DNA of 64,000 bases from Acidimicrobiaceae bacterium (GCA_009837445.1 VXTM01000038.1:1920-65919), one strand, 5' to 3'; shown: positions 32,696 to 42,621, counted from the first letter of the stretch. The notes: generated by a model not told the origin, from the letters alone. Numbers and translations: made by a program.

Positions 32696-34624
32696 CTAGG
32701 CGGGGGCGGGTTCCGGTTCGAGTTTGGAGATGCGGATGGAGGCCGCTTTGAACTCCGACGTGCCCGAGCGCGGGTCCCACTCATCGTTGGTCAACACGTT
32801 GGTGTCGACCAGTTCGGGGAAATGGAAGGTGGTGAACGTGAGACCGGCAGGGATGTCCGGCTGCACGCGCACATCCATCTCCACCGAACCCCGGGGCGAG
32901 CTGACGAGCACCCGCTCGCCGTCGGCGATGCCGAGCTCGGCCGCGTCAGTCGGGTTGACGTCGATGGCGTCGCCGTAGCGGATGGGCGAGGCATAGCCGC
33001 CCGACTGCACGCCCGTGTTGTAGGAGTCAAGGGCCCGGCCGGTGGTGAGCCGTAGCGGGAACTCGTCGGTGAGCTCTTCAGGGGGGCCGGCGTGGTGGAC
33101 GATGCTGAACGGCGCCGGGTCCCGGCCGTCGAGGTCGTCGGCCCACAGCCAGCCGTGCAGGAACTCCGAACCGGGATGATCCTCTGCGGGGCACGGCCAC
33201 TGGATGCCGCCGGAAGCGTCGAGACGCTCCCACGACATGCCGGTGTGCATGGGCGACAGCGCGCGCATCTCGTCCCACAGCTCCTCAGCGCTGGGATGGC
33301 CCCAGTCGGCGCCGAGACGGCGGGCCAGCTCGCCGATGATGTCGATGTCGTGGCGGGCCTGGCCGGGTGGCGGCACCGCGGGGCGCACACGCTGCACCCG
33401 CCGCTCGCTGGAGGTGACCGTGCCCTCCGACTCGGCCCAGGCCACCGAGGCGGGCAGCACCACGTCGGCCATCTCGGCGGTGCGGGTCATGAAGATGTCC
33501 TGCACCACCAGGATGTCGAGGCCGGCCAGCAGCTTGCGGGCGTGGCCGATGTTGGCCTCGGAGTCGGCAGGGTTCTCGCCGATCACGTAGCAGGCCCGCA
33601 GCTCGCCGGCCTCCATTGCCTCGAACATGAGAGTCAAGTGCTTGCCGGGCACGCCGTTGAGCTCGACGCCCCAGGCGGCCTCGAACTTGGCCCGAACCGC
33701 GTCGTCGTCCACATCCTGGAAGCCGGGGAACTTGTTGGGTATGGCGCCCATGTCGCCGCCGCCCTGAACGTTGTTCTGGCCCCGGAGGGGGCACAGACCC
33801 GAGCCCCAGCGGCCCACGTGGCCGGTGAGCAGGGCCAGGTTGCACAGCGAGACCACATTGTCGACCGCGTTGTGGTGCTCGGTGATGCCGAGGGTCCACA
33901 GGATCTGGGCCTTGTCCGCTTCGGCGTAGGCGTGGGCCATCTCGCGGATGGCCTCGGCGGGAACTCCGGTCTGCTCTTCGGCCCAGTCGAGGGTGTAGGA
34001 CTCGACGTGGGCGGCGTAGGCCTCGAAGCCCTCGGTGGCGTGGGCGATGAACTCCGGGTTGTGCAGCCCGGCGCTGATGATCTCGCGGCCCATGGCGTTG
34101 GCCAGCGCGATGTCGGTTCCCACCGACAGGCCCAGCCAGCGGTCGGCGAACTTGGCCGAGGACGTGCGGCGGGGATCGATGGCGTACATGCGGGACCCGT
34201 TGCCGAGGCCCTTGAGGACGTGGTGGAAGAAGATCGGGTGGGCCTCACGGGCGTTGGAGCCCCACAGCAGGACGACGTCGGCCTCCTCGACCTCGGCGTA
34301 GGACGAGGTTCCGCCTCCTGCTCCGAACACTGTCGCCAGACCGACGACGGAAGGAGCGTGTCAAGTGCGGTTGCAGGAGTCGATGTTGTTCGACCCGATG
34401 GCCGTACGGATGAACTTCTGGGCCGCGTAGTTCATCTCGTTGGTGGCCTTGGAGCAGCTGAACATGCCGAAGCCGTCCGGTCCGTGGCGGTCGAGCACCG
34501 ACCGGAAACCGTCGGCGGCCCGGTCCAGGGCCTCGTCCCAGCTGGCAGGATGCAACCGCCCGTTGTTGCGGACCATCGGCGTGGTCAGCCGCGGCAGCCG
34601 CTTGTCGTATGACTTTCTGCCCAT
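32696..34624 (-). CDS. fdhA: Formate dehydrogenase catalytic subunit, selenocysteine-containing (Sec88)
   Basis: 642-residue molybdopterin oxidoreductase domain protein read through TGA at codon 88 (34361-34363). The frame is IDSCNRT-U-HAPSVVG; the relatives have Cys or Sec before this His, the Mo ligand of formate dehydrogenases. A SECIS-like hairpin follows. Downstream blocks GGGTSSY, LWGSNAREAHP, CPLRGQNNVQGGGDMG and the C-terminal TGRALDSYNTG and TFHFPE match FdhA. It begins MGRKSYDKRLPRLTTP and lacks the N-terminal 4Fe-4S domain, which is carried by the 30069-30932 gene. The ATG at 34624 has GGAAGG 5 bases upstream. First gene of the operon. It oxidises formate to CO2. Confidence 0.88.
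34332..34363 (-). promoter_or_regulatory. Bacterial SECIS element of fdhA
   Basis: TGA at 34363-34361 followed by a stem GTCGTC/GGCGAC (34348-34343 with 34337-34332, one G-U pair) and loop GGTCT (34342-34338). The loop starts 18 bases after the TGA. A GGUCU loop is also what I recall for the E. coli fdhF SECIS, so this hairpin is a good fit. Paired by eye only. Confidence 0.72.
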
Positions 34625-34697
34625 CGCGTCCTTCCTGACGGCCTAGTTGCAGTAACGATAGAGAACGAGCATCGATGTATGCCGATTCGCGGTGCCC

Positions 34698-35579
34698 TTA
34701 TGTGAGCGAGAGCGTCTCACGAGCCTGGTCGGGAGTCTGGATCCGGCCTCCCATCGACTCCACCACCTCGCGCGCCCGGGTCACCAGGTCGGCGTTGGAG
34801 GCGAAGACGCCACGAGACAGGTACAGGTTGTCCTCCAGGCCCACCCTGACGTGGCCGCCAAGCAGGACGGACTGCGCCACCCAAGGCATCTGGTTGGCCG
34901 ACAGGGAGAAGCTGGTGAACTCGGCGCCGTCGGGGAGCAGGCGGGTCAGCGCGGCCAGCAGGCCTACATCGGTGGGCGTGCCGTAGGGAATGCCGGTGCA
35001 CAGCTGGACCCACGGCGGATCGGCGATCAGGCCCTCGTCCACCAGTGTGTTGGCCAGCCACAGATGGCCGGTGTCGAAGATCTCCAGCTCGGGCTTGACC
35101 CCGATCTCCCGCACTCTCTTGGCCATGTCGCGGATCATGTTCGGGGTGCTCACATAGACCTGGTGGCCCTCGCCGAAGTTGAGCGTGCCGCAGTCGATGC
35201 TGCACATGTCGGGCCGGAGGGCCTCCACGTGGGCCAGCCGCTCCAGGCCGCTCACCAGGTCGGTCCCCTCGGGTCCGAAGTCGAACGGGTCGGGATCGCC
35301 TATCAGCAGGTCGCCTCCCATGCCCGCAGTCGTGTTGATGATCACGTCGGGGTTGGCTGCCCTCACCTGGTCCAGCACCTGGCGGTACAGGTCCACGTCG
35401 CGGGTGCCCTTTCCGGTGGCGGGATCACGCACATGAATGTGCACGATGGCCGCACCGGCGTCGGCCGCCTCCAGCGCGGCCGACGCGATCTCCGGCGGTG
35501 TGATCGGAAGGTCGGGATGCTTGCCCGCGGTGTCGCCTGCGCCGGTCACCGCGCAGGTGATGATCGGGTTGCGATTCAC
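34698..35579 (-). CDS. Beta-keto acid cleavage enzyme (BKACE, DUF849)
   Basis: 293-residue Zn-dependent TIM-barrel enzyme of the 3-keto-5-aminohexanoate cleavage family. The opening ITCAVTGAGDT, the metal site VHIHVRDPATG and SIDCGTLNFG are diagnostic. BKACEs cleave a beta-keto acid with acetyl-CoA; one characterised activity turns dehydrocarnitine into betaine and acetoacetyl-CoA. That would feed the methyl-oxidation genes nearby, but the specificity residues were not analysed. GTG start; reads away from proS. Confidence 0.85.
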   Translation of the reverse strand: MNRNPIITCAVTGAGDTAGKHPDLPITPPEIASAALEAADAGAAIVHIHVRDPATGKGTRDVDLYRQVLDQVRAANPDVIINTTAGMGGDLLIGDPDPFDFGPEGTDLVSGLERLAHVEALRPDMCSIDCGTLNFGEGHQVYVSTPNMIRDMAKRVREIGVKPELEIFDTGHLWLANTLVDEGLIADPPWVQLCTGIPYGTPTDVGLLAALTRLLPDGAEFTSFSLSANQMPWVAQSVLLGGHVRVGLEDNLYLSRGVFASNADLVTRAREVVESMGGRIQTPDQARETLSLT

Positions 35580-35677
35580 TGCCGGAACCCTACCGCTCCA
35601 GGCGCGCCGGGACAGCCTCCGTGCAGGGGCGACCTAAACACATCCGAGCTCCGTGGAATGGATACGGTGGCGGGGCC

Positions 35678-37393
35678 ATGAGATGGTCCAGGCTGTTCGT
35701 TCCCACGCTGCGCGATGCGCCCGCCGACGCCGAGGCGGCCAGCCACAAGCTGCTGGTGCGGGGCGGGTTCATCCGCCAGCTCCACGCCGGGCACTACTCG
35801 CTGCTGCCGCTGGGTCTGCGGGTGCACGACAAGGTCGAGAACATCGTGCGGCAGGGCATGGATGAGATCGGCGCCCAGGAGTTCCTGCTGCCGGCCATGC
35901 ACCCGGCCTCGATCTGGCAGCGCTCGGGGCGCTGGGAGTCGGTCGGCCCGGAGATGTTCCGGCTCCAGGACCGCAAAGAGGCCGACCTCGCCCTGGGAAT
36001 GACCCACGAGGAGGTCTTCACCGAGATCGCCCGGGAGATCACCTCGTACCGGTCGCTGCCCCAGATCTGGTACCAGATCCAGTGGAAGTTCCGCGACGAG
36101 CCCCGGCCCAAGTCGGGCCTGCTGCGGGTGCGGGAGTTCGCCATGAAGGACAGCTACTCGTTCGACCTCGACGACGCCGGGCTGGACCACAGCTTCGAGA
36201 TCCACCGCGAGGCCTACGCCCGCATCTTCGAGCGGTTGTCCCTCGACGCCATCGCGGTGCAGGCATCCTCGGGGATGATGGGCGGTACCGGATCGGTCGA
36301 GTTCATGGTGGCCTCCCCCGCCGGCGAGGACGACATCGCCCGCTGCTCGGGCGGCGGCTACGCGGCCAACGTGGAGCGGGCCACGTCCCAGCTGGCGCCC
36401 GTCGACGACGGCGACTCCAGTGACGAGCTCACCCGGTTCCCGACCCCGGGAGTGCGCACCATCGCCGCGTTGGAGACGGTGGAGGGCGGTGCGCCCGCCC
36501 ACCGGCAGATCAAGACCATGGTGATGGTGCTGGATGGCTCCATGACGCTGGCTCTAGTGCGGGGCGACCACCAGCTCAACCTCCAGAAGCTCGCCGACGG
36601 CACGGGAGCCGTCGACATCCGCCCGGCCGAGCCGGCCGAGACGCTGGAACGGCTGGGCGCCCATCCCGGCTCACTCGGTGCCGTGGGCGTCAAGGACCTG
36701 CCGATCGTGGCCGACCACGCCCTGCGGGGGCGTCGCAACCTGGCCACCGGCGCCAACACCGACGACTGGCACTACTCGGGCGTGGACATCGACCGGGACA
36801 TCGCGGTGGACGAGTGGCTCGACCTGCGAGAGGTGTCTGCCGGGGAGCCGTGCGTGAAATGCGGCCAGCCCTTGGAGGTGATCCGCTGCATCGAGACCGG
36901 CCACATCTTCAAGCTGGGCCGGCGCTACGCCGAAGCCATGGGTGCCACCGTGCTGGACGCCGACGGGGTGGAGCGCCCCATCACCATGGGCTCCTACGGC
37001 ATCGGCATTGGGCGGGCCATGGCCGCGGTGGCCGAGGTGCACCACGATGACCGGGGGCTCGTCTGGCCGGTGGCAGTGGCGCCCTACGAGACCGTGATCA
37101 CCGTAGCCAGCATGCGCGACGAGGCCGCGGTGGCCGCGGCCGAACGGCTCTACCGCGAGCTCCAGGGCTCAGGCGTCGAGGTGCTGCTGGACGACCGCGA
37201 CGCCCGAGCCGGCGTGAAGTTCGCCGACTCGGAGCTGGTCGGCATCCCCTGGCGGATCACGGCGGGACGGGCGGTGGCCGACGGCGAGGTCGAGCTGACC
37301 GAGCGGACCACGGGCGACACCCAGCGGGTCGGCATCGGCGATGCCGGGGCCCGGGTAGCCACTCTGCTCGACAGCGCCCGATCCCTGACCTGA
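35678..37393 (+). CDS. proS: Prolyl-tRNA synthetase
   Basis: 571-residue class II aminoacyl-tRNA synthetase charging tRNA-Pro. Bacterial-type ProS: MRWSRLFVPTLRDAPADAEA start, motif 2 around FRDEPRPKSGLLRVREFAMKD-type region, an editing insertion domain in the middle (about residues 235-390), motif 3 MGSYGIGIGRAM and an anticodon-binding C-terminal domain. The ATG at 35678 matches family starts; the longer frame is upstream noise. Length is normal. It is a housekeeping gene, convergent with the IclR gene (13 bases between stops). Confidence 0.95.
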   Translation: MRWSRLFVPTLRDAPADAEAASHKLLVRGGFIRQLHAGHYSLLPLGLRVHDKVENIVRQGMDEIGAQEFLLPAMHPASIWQRSGRWESVGPEMFRLQDRKEADLALGMTHEEVFTEIAREITSYRSLPQIWYQIQWKFRDEPRPKSGLLRVREFAMKDSYSFDLDDAGLDHSFEIHREAYARIFERLSLDAIAVQASSGMMGGTGSVEFMVASPAGEDDIARCSGGGYAANVERATSQLAPVDDGDSSDELTRFPTPGVRTIAALETVEGGAPAHRQIKTMVMVLDGSMTLALVRGDHQLNLQKLADGTGAVDIRPAEPAETLERLGAHPGSLGAVGVKDLPIVADHALRGRRNLATGANTDDWHYSGVDIDRDIAVDEWLDLREVSAGEPCVKCGQPLEVIRCIETGHIFKLGRRYAEAMGATVLDADGVERPITMGSYGIGIGRAMAAVAEVHHDDRGLVWPVAVAPYETVITVASMRDEAAVAAAERLYRELQGSGVEVLLDDRDARAGVKFADSELVGIPWRITAGRAVADGEVELTERTTGDTQRVGIGDAGARVATLLDSARSLT

Positions 37394-37406
37394 CGGGAAC
37401 TGGGTC

Positions 37407-38150
37407 TCAGTCGGACAGCTGCATCGAGAGGCGGCTGGCCGCTTCGATCACGGCCACTCCGTGGTCGTGGGTGTCGTCCGGGTCGGGGAACCGATACGCG
37501 GGACCGTGGACGTGCAGGGCCGCCTCCACGCTGCCGTCGCTCTCGAAGACGGGAGCAGCCACCGAGTTGATGCCCTCGGCGAACTCCTCGTACACCCAGG
37601 CGTAGCCGATGCTACGCACATGCTCCAGACGGTCCCGGAGCTCGTCGGGGTCGGTCATCGTCCACGACGTGCACTGCGCCAGCGGACCGGCTAGGTACTC
37701 CTCGATGAAACGCTCAGGCTGGTGGGCGAGGATCACCAGCCCCGACGGCACGGCGTGCAGGGGGGCGTACTCGCCGGTCCAGTCCCGAACCTGGATATTC
37801 GAGGAGGACTCTGTCTGGTCGAGGTAGTAGACCTGCCCGCCGTCGATGGTCGAGAGTCCGGCGACCTCGTCGAGGCTCTCGGCCAGCTCGAGCAGGTGGG
37901 GCCGGGCGGTGGCCACCAGGTTCCGGCCCCGGGGGGCCGATCCCGCCAGGTCGATCAGGCCGGGGCCCAGCCTGTACTCGCCGCCCGCCTCGGTCTGCTC
38001 GACGGCCTGCTCCTCCTCCAGGGAGGCCAGCAGCCGCGCCACCGTGCTCTTGGGCAGGTCGACCCGCTCGGCCAGCTCGGTTACGCCCACCGGGCCGAGG
38101 GCAAGGGCCCGCAACAGTGCGAACGACCGCTTGATCGACTGGACGGTCAC
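37407..38150 (-). CDS. IclR-family transcriptional regulator
   Basis: 247-residue IclR-type regulator: N-terminal winged HTH (VTELAERVDLPKSTVARLLASLE, about residues 22-44) and a C-terminal GAF-like effector domain beginning about residue 75 (AGLSTIDGGQVYYL, SVAAPVFESDG). GTG start. It lies downstream of the etfBA/FAD-enzyme operon on the same strand, 43 bases away, so it may be read with it. The GTTCCG-N5-CGGAAC palindromes at 42629 and 49007 are plausible targets, as IclR proteins bind such palindromes; this is inference. Confidence 0.9.
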   Translation of the reverse strand: MTVQSIKRSFALLRALALGPVGVTELAERVDLPKSTVARLLASLEEEQAVEQTEAGGEYRLGPGLIDLAGSAPRGRNLVATARPHLLELAESLDEVAGLSTIDGGQVYYLDQTESSSNIQVRDWTGEYAPLHAVPSGLVILAHQPERFIEEYLAGPLAQCTSWTMTDPDELRDRLEHVRSIGYAWVYEEFAEGINSVAAPVFESDGSVEAALHVHGPAYRFPDPDDTHDHGVAVIEAASRLSMQLSD

Positions 38151-38193
38151 ATCGACAGCCTACGGTTTGGCCGCGGGGGCACCGGAGCGGCAC

Positions 38194-39201
38194 TCATGAC
38201 CAGCGGCGGCGGATCTCGGCGCTGATGGCCGGGATGACTTGGTGGAGGTCGCCTATCACCGCCCAGTCGGCCTTGACCACCATGTTGGCCTCCGGGTCGA
38301 TGTTGACGGCCAGGATGTGCTTGGAGCCCATGGCGCCCACCCAGTGCTGGATGGCGCCGGAGATACCAGATGCGATGTAGATCTCCGGGGCGATGCGGGT
38401 GCCGGTCTGGCCGACCTGGTCGGAGTGAGGTCGCCAGCCGTTGTTGGTGACCGCCCGGCTGCACCCGACCCGCCCGCCGAGCAGCTCGGCCAGCTCCTCC
38501 AGAGGGGCGAACCCCTCGGCGGAGCCGACGCCGCGGCCGCCGCCCACCACGACGGGCGCGGTGGGAAGGGTGACTCCGGCCTCAAGGACCACACGCTCCT
38601 TCACGACGGTGCGGGCCAACTCGGGCGGCAGGTCGACGTCGATGCTCTGAACCGGGGGCGTGGCGCTCGGGGCGGGCTTGACCGGCGACGACGCCACCGT
38701 GTGGAGCGCGCAGCTGAGCAGGGCCGGGCCGGCTGCGCTCAGGGTGGCGTCCTCCAGCAGCGAGCCTCCCCACTGCACCCGGGTCATCGACCACTCCGCG
38801 CCGTCGCCGCCCGGCGGCGTGATGTCGGTGCAGTTGGCCACCATCGGTGCGTCCAGGCGGACCGCGGCCTGAGCGACGACCTCGTTGCCCCGCTCGCTGC
38901 CGCAGGTCAATACCGCACTGGGGCCTAGCAGGTTGGTGACCTGGGCGATGGACTCGCCCCAGGCTTCGGGACCGAAGTCGCTGAGCACCTCGCCGTCGAC
39001 GGTGTACACCCGCGCCGCACCGTGATTGCCGGCTTCGGCCGCGATCCCGTCGGGACCGGCCGCTTCGGGGGCGCCGGCGCCGATCACGGCCGCGTGCATC
39101 TCGACATCCATCTTGGCGGCCAGCGTCCGGCCGAAGGTGAGCGCCTCCCGGCCGGCCTCTCCGAGCGTGCCCCGGTCATGCTCCAGCACCACCAGCAGCA
39201 T
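38194..39201 (-). CDS. etfA: Electron transfer flavoprotein alpha subunit
   Basis: 335-residue EtfA. The C-terminal FAD domain shows [19 protein letters not shown]-type sequence followed by [19 protein letters not shown]. It takes electrons with EtfB from a dehydrogenase and hands them to ETF-quinone oxidoreductase. The ATG at 39201 overlaps the EtfB stop as TGATG; a GTG one codon earlier is possible. Directly downstream of the FAD/GcvT enzyme and EtfB, so its physiological donor is probably that enzyme. Confidence 0.92.
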   Translation of the reverse strand: MLLVVLEHDRGTLGEAGREALTFGRTLAAKMDVEMHAAVIGAGAPEAAGPDGIAAEAGNHGAARVYTVDGEVLSDFGPEAWGESIAQVTNLLGPSAVLTCGSERGNEVVAQAAVRLDAPMVANCTDITPPGGDGAEWSMTRVQWGGSLLEDATLSAAGPALLSCALHTVASSPVKPAPSATPPVQSIDVDLPPELARTVVKERVVLEAGVTLPTAPVVVGGGRGVGSAEGFAPLEELAELLGGRVGCSRAVTNNGWRPHSDQVGQTGTRIAPEIYIASGISGAIQHWVGAMGSKHILAVNIDPEANMVVKADWAVIGDLHQVIPAISAEIRRRWS

Positions 39202-39965
39202 CACAGCACCCCCAGCTCCTCGAGTACGTCCACCACCGCGGGGGCGGCTTCGGGACCGTGGCCCAGGATGGTCGTCTGCGACAGGGTCTCGGCAGGCCGG
39301 TGCAGGCGCACCAAGGCCTGTCCCCCCGCGTCGGCGTCGATCTCCATGGTGGTGATGGCCAGCTTCTTGGATGCCAGGCGGCCTCGCATGGTCGGGTACC
39401 GGGGCAGGTTGATGCCCTCCTTCACCCCGAGGGCGGCGGGCATCGCCAGTTCGTAGACCTCGAAGCCGCCGTCGATCTCGCGGCGGGCCCGCAGGGTCGA
39501 ACCGTTGATCTCGATCCCCTTGATGCCGTTAACGATGGGCCGTCCCAGGGAGTAGCACACCCGCACCCCCACCTGGAATCCGCCCGAGTCGGCCGACTCG
39601 TTGCCGAACAGGATCAGGTCGAATGGACCGCCGGACTCCTCCAGCGCTTCGATGGCTGACGTGAGGGCTCCGGCGGTGCGCTCGGGATCCCAGGCCGCGC
39701 CGTCGGTCTGGATCAGCACGCCGTGGTGGGCGCCCACCGACGCCGCGTAGCGCAGCTGCTCGGCGGCCTCGGCCGGGCCCAGGGTCAGCACGGTCACCTC
39801 GCCGCCGGTGCGTTCGGTGATCTGCACCGCTTCCTCGACGCCGCACTCCTCGTGCGGGCTGGTGGTGAAGCCGAGGTGGGCGGCGTCAACGGCCAGGCCG
39901 TCGGCGGTGACGTTGATACGGGCGCCCGGCGCCGGCACCCGCTTCACGCAGCACAGGATCCTCAT
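39201..39965 (-). CDS. etfB: Electron transfer flavoprotein beta subunit
   Basis: 254-residue EtfB ([14 protein letters not shown] start, [15 protein letters not shown] and [17 protein letters not shown] blocks). It binds AMP and forms the ETF heterodimer with EtfA. It starts 19 bases after the FAD/GcvT enzyme and overlaps etfA, placing all three in one operon. The set is the usual arrangement for ETF-linked dimethylglycine or sarcosine dehydrogenases. Confidence 0.93.
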   Translation of the reverse strand: MRILCCVKRVPAPGARINVTADGLAVDAAHLGFTTSPHEECGVEEAVQITERTGGEVTVLTLGPAEAAEQLRYAASVGAHHGVLIQTDGAAWDPERTAGALTSAIEALEESGGPFDLILFGNESADSGGFQVGVRVCYSLGRPIVNGIKGIEINGSTLRARREIDGGFEVYELAMPAALGVKEGINLPRYPTMRGRLASKKLAITTMEIDADAGGQALVRLHRPAETLSQTTILGHGPEAAPAVVDVLEELGVL

Positions 39966-39984
39966 CGTTCGCCGCTCGGGCCTC

Positions 39985-42519
39985 TCAGCTCTTCATGCGG
40001 GAGTCGTCGGGGTCGAACACCGCGCCGGTTCCGGCCACCCGCACCGGGAACAACTCGTTCATGTACATCACCTGGAGGTCGGTGCCCGGCACGGCCAGCT
40101 CGGCCGGCAGGTACCCCATCAGCAGGTGCTTGCCCAGCGACGGACCCGGTCCTGCGGTGGTGACCCTCGAGACCCGGCCGTGGGAGTCGACGATGCGCTC
40201 GCCGCCGGAGGTGAGGATGGGCTCGTTGCCGCCCTGCATGTAGCGCTTGCGGCCCCGGCTGTCGTGGAGGTCCTCCACGGTGAGCACGCACATCTTGACC
40301 TCTGCGTCGCCGGCCTCCCGGGCGGCCAGGTAGGCCTCCTTGCCGATGAAGTCGGCCGCCTTCACCCGGGGCCGGGCCAGGCCGGCCTCCAGCGGGTTGT
40401 ACTCGCTCTCCAGCTCGGCTCCCATGAGCCGGTAGCCCTTCTCGAGGCGGCCGGAGGTGCCGTACACGCCGCCACCGGTGGGCCGCAGCCCGTAGTCGGC
40501 GCCGACCCGCATCAGGGCGTCCCACACCGCGGGGCCGTCGTCCCAGGCCAGGTAGATCTCCCAGCCGGTGTCGCCCACATAGGAGATGCGGAACAGGGTG
40601 GCCGCCACCGGCCGGCCCGTGCCGCAGTCGAGCTCCACGTCGATCAGCGAGCCGTAGGGCGAGCCTGACTGGCTCAATTCGGCCTCGCACAGTGCGCCGA
40701 GCACCGCCGGCGCGTTGGGCCCCCACAGGCCCAGGGTGGTGATGTGGTCGGTGACGTTGGCGAAGCTCACCGACCCGTCGGTCGGCATGTGCCGGCGAGC
40801 CCAGAACTCGTCGCGCCCGCCGTCGAACACGCCGGTCACGACCCGGACCCGGTCCTCGCCCAAGCGCATCATGGTCAGGTCGGAGTGGAAGCCGCCGTCG
40901 GGGGTGAGCCACGGCGTGTAGATGGAGCGGCCCACACCAACGTCGATCTTGTTGACAGCCAGACGGTCGGCGTAGGCGACCGCGCCCGGCCCGGTCAGCT
41001 CGTAGATCTGGAAGGCGCTCAGGTCGACCAGCCCGCAGTTGTCTCGCAGGTTGAGATGCTCGGCGTTGGTGATCGGGCTCCACCAGCGGTTGTCCCATTC
41101 GACCTCCCGCTCCTCCAGCCCGTAGCGCTCCACCAGGTCGGCGTTGGACTCGAACCACTGGGGCCGCTCCCAGGTGCGGGCCTGGAAGAAGAAGGCGCCC
41201 AAGTCCTCCTGGCGCGAGAAGTAGGGCCCGACCCGCAGGTTGCGGCGGCTCTCCCACTGCTCGGCGGGGTGGACGATGCCGTAGGTCTTGTTGAAGTGCT
41301 CGGCGGAGCGGGCCCAGATGTGCTCGTCCGGGCGCTCCTCGGGATAGAAGCGGGCGATGTCGGCGCCGTGGGCGTCGATCACCCGGGGATACCCGAAGGT
41401 CATCCACTCGGCTACCACCTGGGCCATGCCCGGCCCCTCCTTGACCCACACCGCGGCGGCCGACCACAGGTTCCGGACCTCGGGGACCTCGCCCAGGCAC
41501 GGCATGGCGTCGGGGGTGAGCGACAGCAGGCCGTTGATGGCGTACTTGATCTCGGCGTCGCCGAGCATGTCCATCAGCTCGATGGCCTGCTCCATCTGGG
41601 GGTCGAAGTCGTCGGGCGTGAACGGCATCTCGGTGGGCGACAGCGCGGCCTCCTCGTTGGAGGGGATGTCGTCGGGGTGGTGGAAGATGGGCCGGTGGGC
41701 ATACGAGCCCACCTCCATGGAGCCGGCCGTCTGGCGCTCGTAGCAGAACGTGTCCATGTCGCGCACGATCGGGTAGCCGATCTCGTTGCCGGTCTGGGCC
41801 AGGACGTCGATCGGTCCGACGTCGGCCATCTGGTGCACGGCCGGCACCAGTGGGATGTAGGCGCCGGCCATGTTGGCCAGCCGGTTGGACCACACGCCGC
41901 AGGCGATCACCACGTATTCGGTGTCGATGGTTCCACCGCTGGTGACCACGGCCTTGGCGGTGTGGTCGCCGGGGTTGGGGCCGGGTTCGGTGACGATGTC
42001 GAGCACCTCGGTGTTGGCCAGCACCCGGCATCCGTTGTCGACGGCCAGACGGCGCATCACGGTGCCGGTCTCCAGGGAGTCAACCACCGAGACGGTCGGG
42101 CAGTAGAAGCCGCCCAGCACCACGTCGGTGTTGATGAAGGGGCAGAGCTCGGCCACCTCTTCCGGGGTGAGCAGGTGGGCCTCCACGCCCCAGGCGGTGG
42201 CCGACGTCATACGGCGCTGGAGCTCATCCATGCGCTCGGCGGTGCGGGCCACCTCGATCCCGCCCGAGTCCACCGACAGGTCTAGGTCCCGGTACTGGTT
42301 GGCGCTCTGCACCCCGAGCAGGCACATCTCCTTGTTGTGGTCCACCGGGAAGATGAAGTTCGACGCGTGCCCTGTCGAGCCGCCCGGATTGGGCAGCGGG
42401 CCCTTGTCCACCAGCACCAGGTCGCTCCAGCCGAGCTTCGTCAGGTGACCCACCAGGCAATTGCCGACGATGCCGGCCCCGATCACCACGCACTTGGCGC
42501 TGGTCGGAAAGTCGCTCAC
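39985..42519 (-). CDS. Dimethylglycine/sarcosine dehydrogenase-like FAD enzyme with GcvT domain
   Basis: 844-residue two-part enzyme. Residues 8-380 are a DAO-type FAD domain (VVIGAGIVGNCLVGHLTKLG; GSTGHASNF with the His that could carry covalent FAD); residues about 440-830 are a GcvT/aminomethyltransferase folate-binding domain (NCGLVDLSAFQ, TGWEIYL, EAGLARPRVKAADFIGKEAY). Such enzymes oxidise N-methyl groups of dimethylglycine or sarcosine to methylene-THF and reduce ETF, encoded just downstream. GTG at 42519 with GGAGG 7 bases upstream is preferred over the longer frame. Another methylated amine is possible. Divergent from fhs. Confidence 0.88.
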   Translation of the reverse strand: MSDFPTSAKCVVIGAGIVGNCLVGHLTKLGWSDLVLVDKGPLPNPGGSTGHASNFIFPVDHNKEMCLLGVQSANQYRDLDLSVDSGGIEVARTAERMDELQRRMTSATAWGVEAHLLTPEEVAELCPFINTDVVLGGFYCPTVSVVDSLETGTVMRRLAVDNGCRVLANTEVLDIVTEPGPNPGDHTAKAVVTSGGTIDTEYVVIACGVWSNRLANMAGAYIPLVPAVHQMADVGPIDVLAQTGNEIGYPIVRDMDTFCYERQTAGSMEVGSYAHRPIFHHPDDIPSNEEAALSPTEMPFTPDDFDPQMEQAIELMDMLGDAEIKYAINGLLSLTPDAMPCLGEVPEVRNLWSAAAVWVKEGPGMAQVVAEWMTFGYPRVIDAHGADIARFYPEERPDEHIWARSAEHFNKTYGIVHPAEQWESRRNLRVGPYFSRQEDLGAFFFQARTWERPQWFESNADLVERYGLEEREVEWDNRWWSPITNAEHLNLRDNCGLVDLSAFQIYELTGPGAVAYADRLAVNKIDVGVGRSIYTPWLTPDGGFHSDLTMMRLGEDRVRVVTGVFDGGRDEFWARRHMPTDGSVSFANVTDHITTLGLWGPNAPAVLGALCEAELSQSGSPYGSLIDVELDCGTGRPVAATLFRISYVGDTGWEIYLAWDDGPAVWDALMRVGADYGLRPTGGGVYGTSGRLEKGYRLMGAELESEYNPLEAGLARPRVKAADFIGKEAYLAAREAGDAEVKMCVLTVEDLHDSRGRKRYMQGGNEPILTSGGERIVDSHGRVSRVTTAGPGPSLGKHLLMGYLPAELAVPGTDLQVMYMNELFPVRVAGTGAVFDPDDSRMKS

Positions 42520-42578
42520 GTGCAGTCCTCCCTCATCGGGTCCCCGGGCACGGCGAGCCTCCAACCTGCTGCGCCCGA

Positions 42579-42604
42579 CGGTGACCGTCCCCGGACGGTC
42601 ACCG
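42579..42604. promoter_or_regulatory. 26-base perfect palindrome upstream of the FAD enzyme and fhs
   Basis: CGGTGACCGTCC, then CC, then its exact complement GGACGGTCACCG: 12-base arms with a 2-base centre, in the 212-base divergent region. It is 59 bases from the FAD-enzyme start and 127 from fhs. It may be a regulator site, or a hairpin in the leader of the leftward message. Function unknown. Confidence 0.5.
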
Positions 42605-42621
42605 CTGTGTGTTCTGTAATG

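Noticed and set aside
34361-34363. fdhA frameshift or sequencing error
   Set aside because: The TGA falls on the known Sec position with a SECIS-like hairpin.
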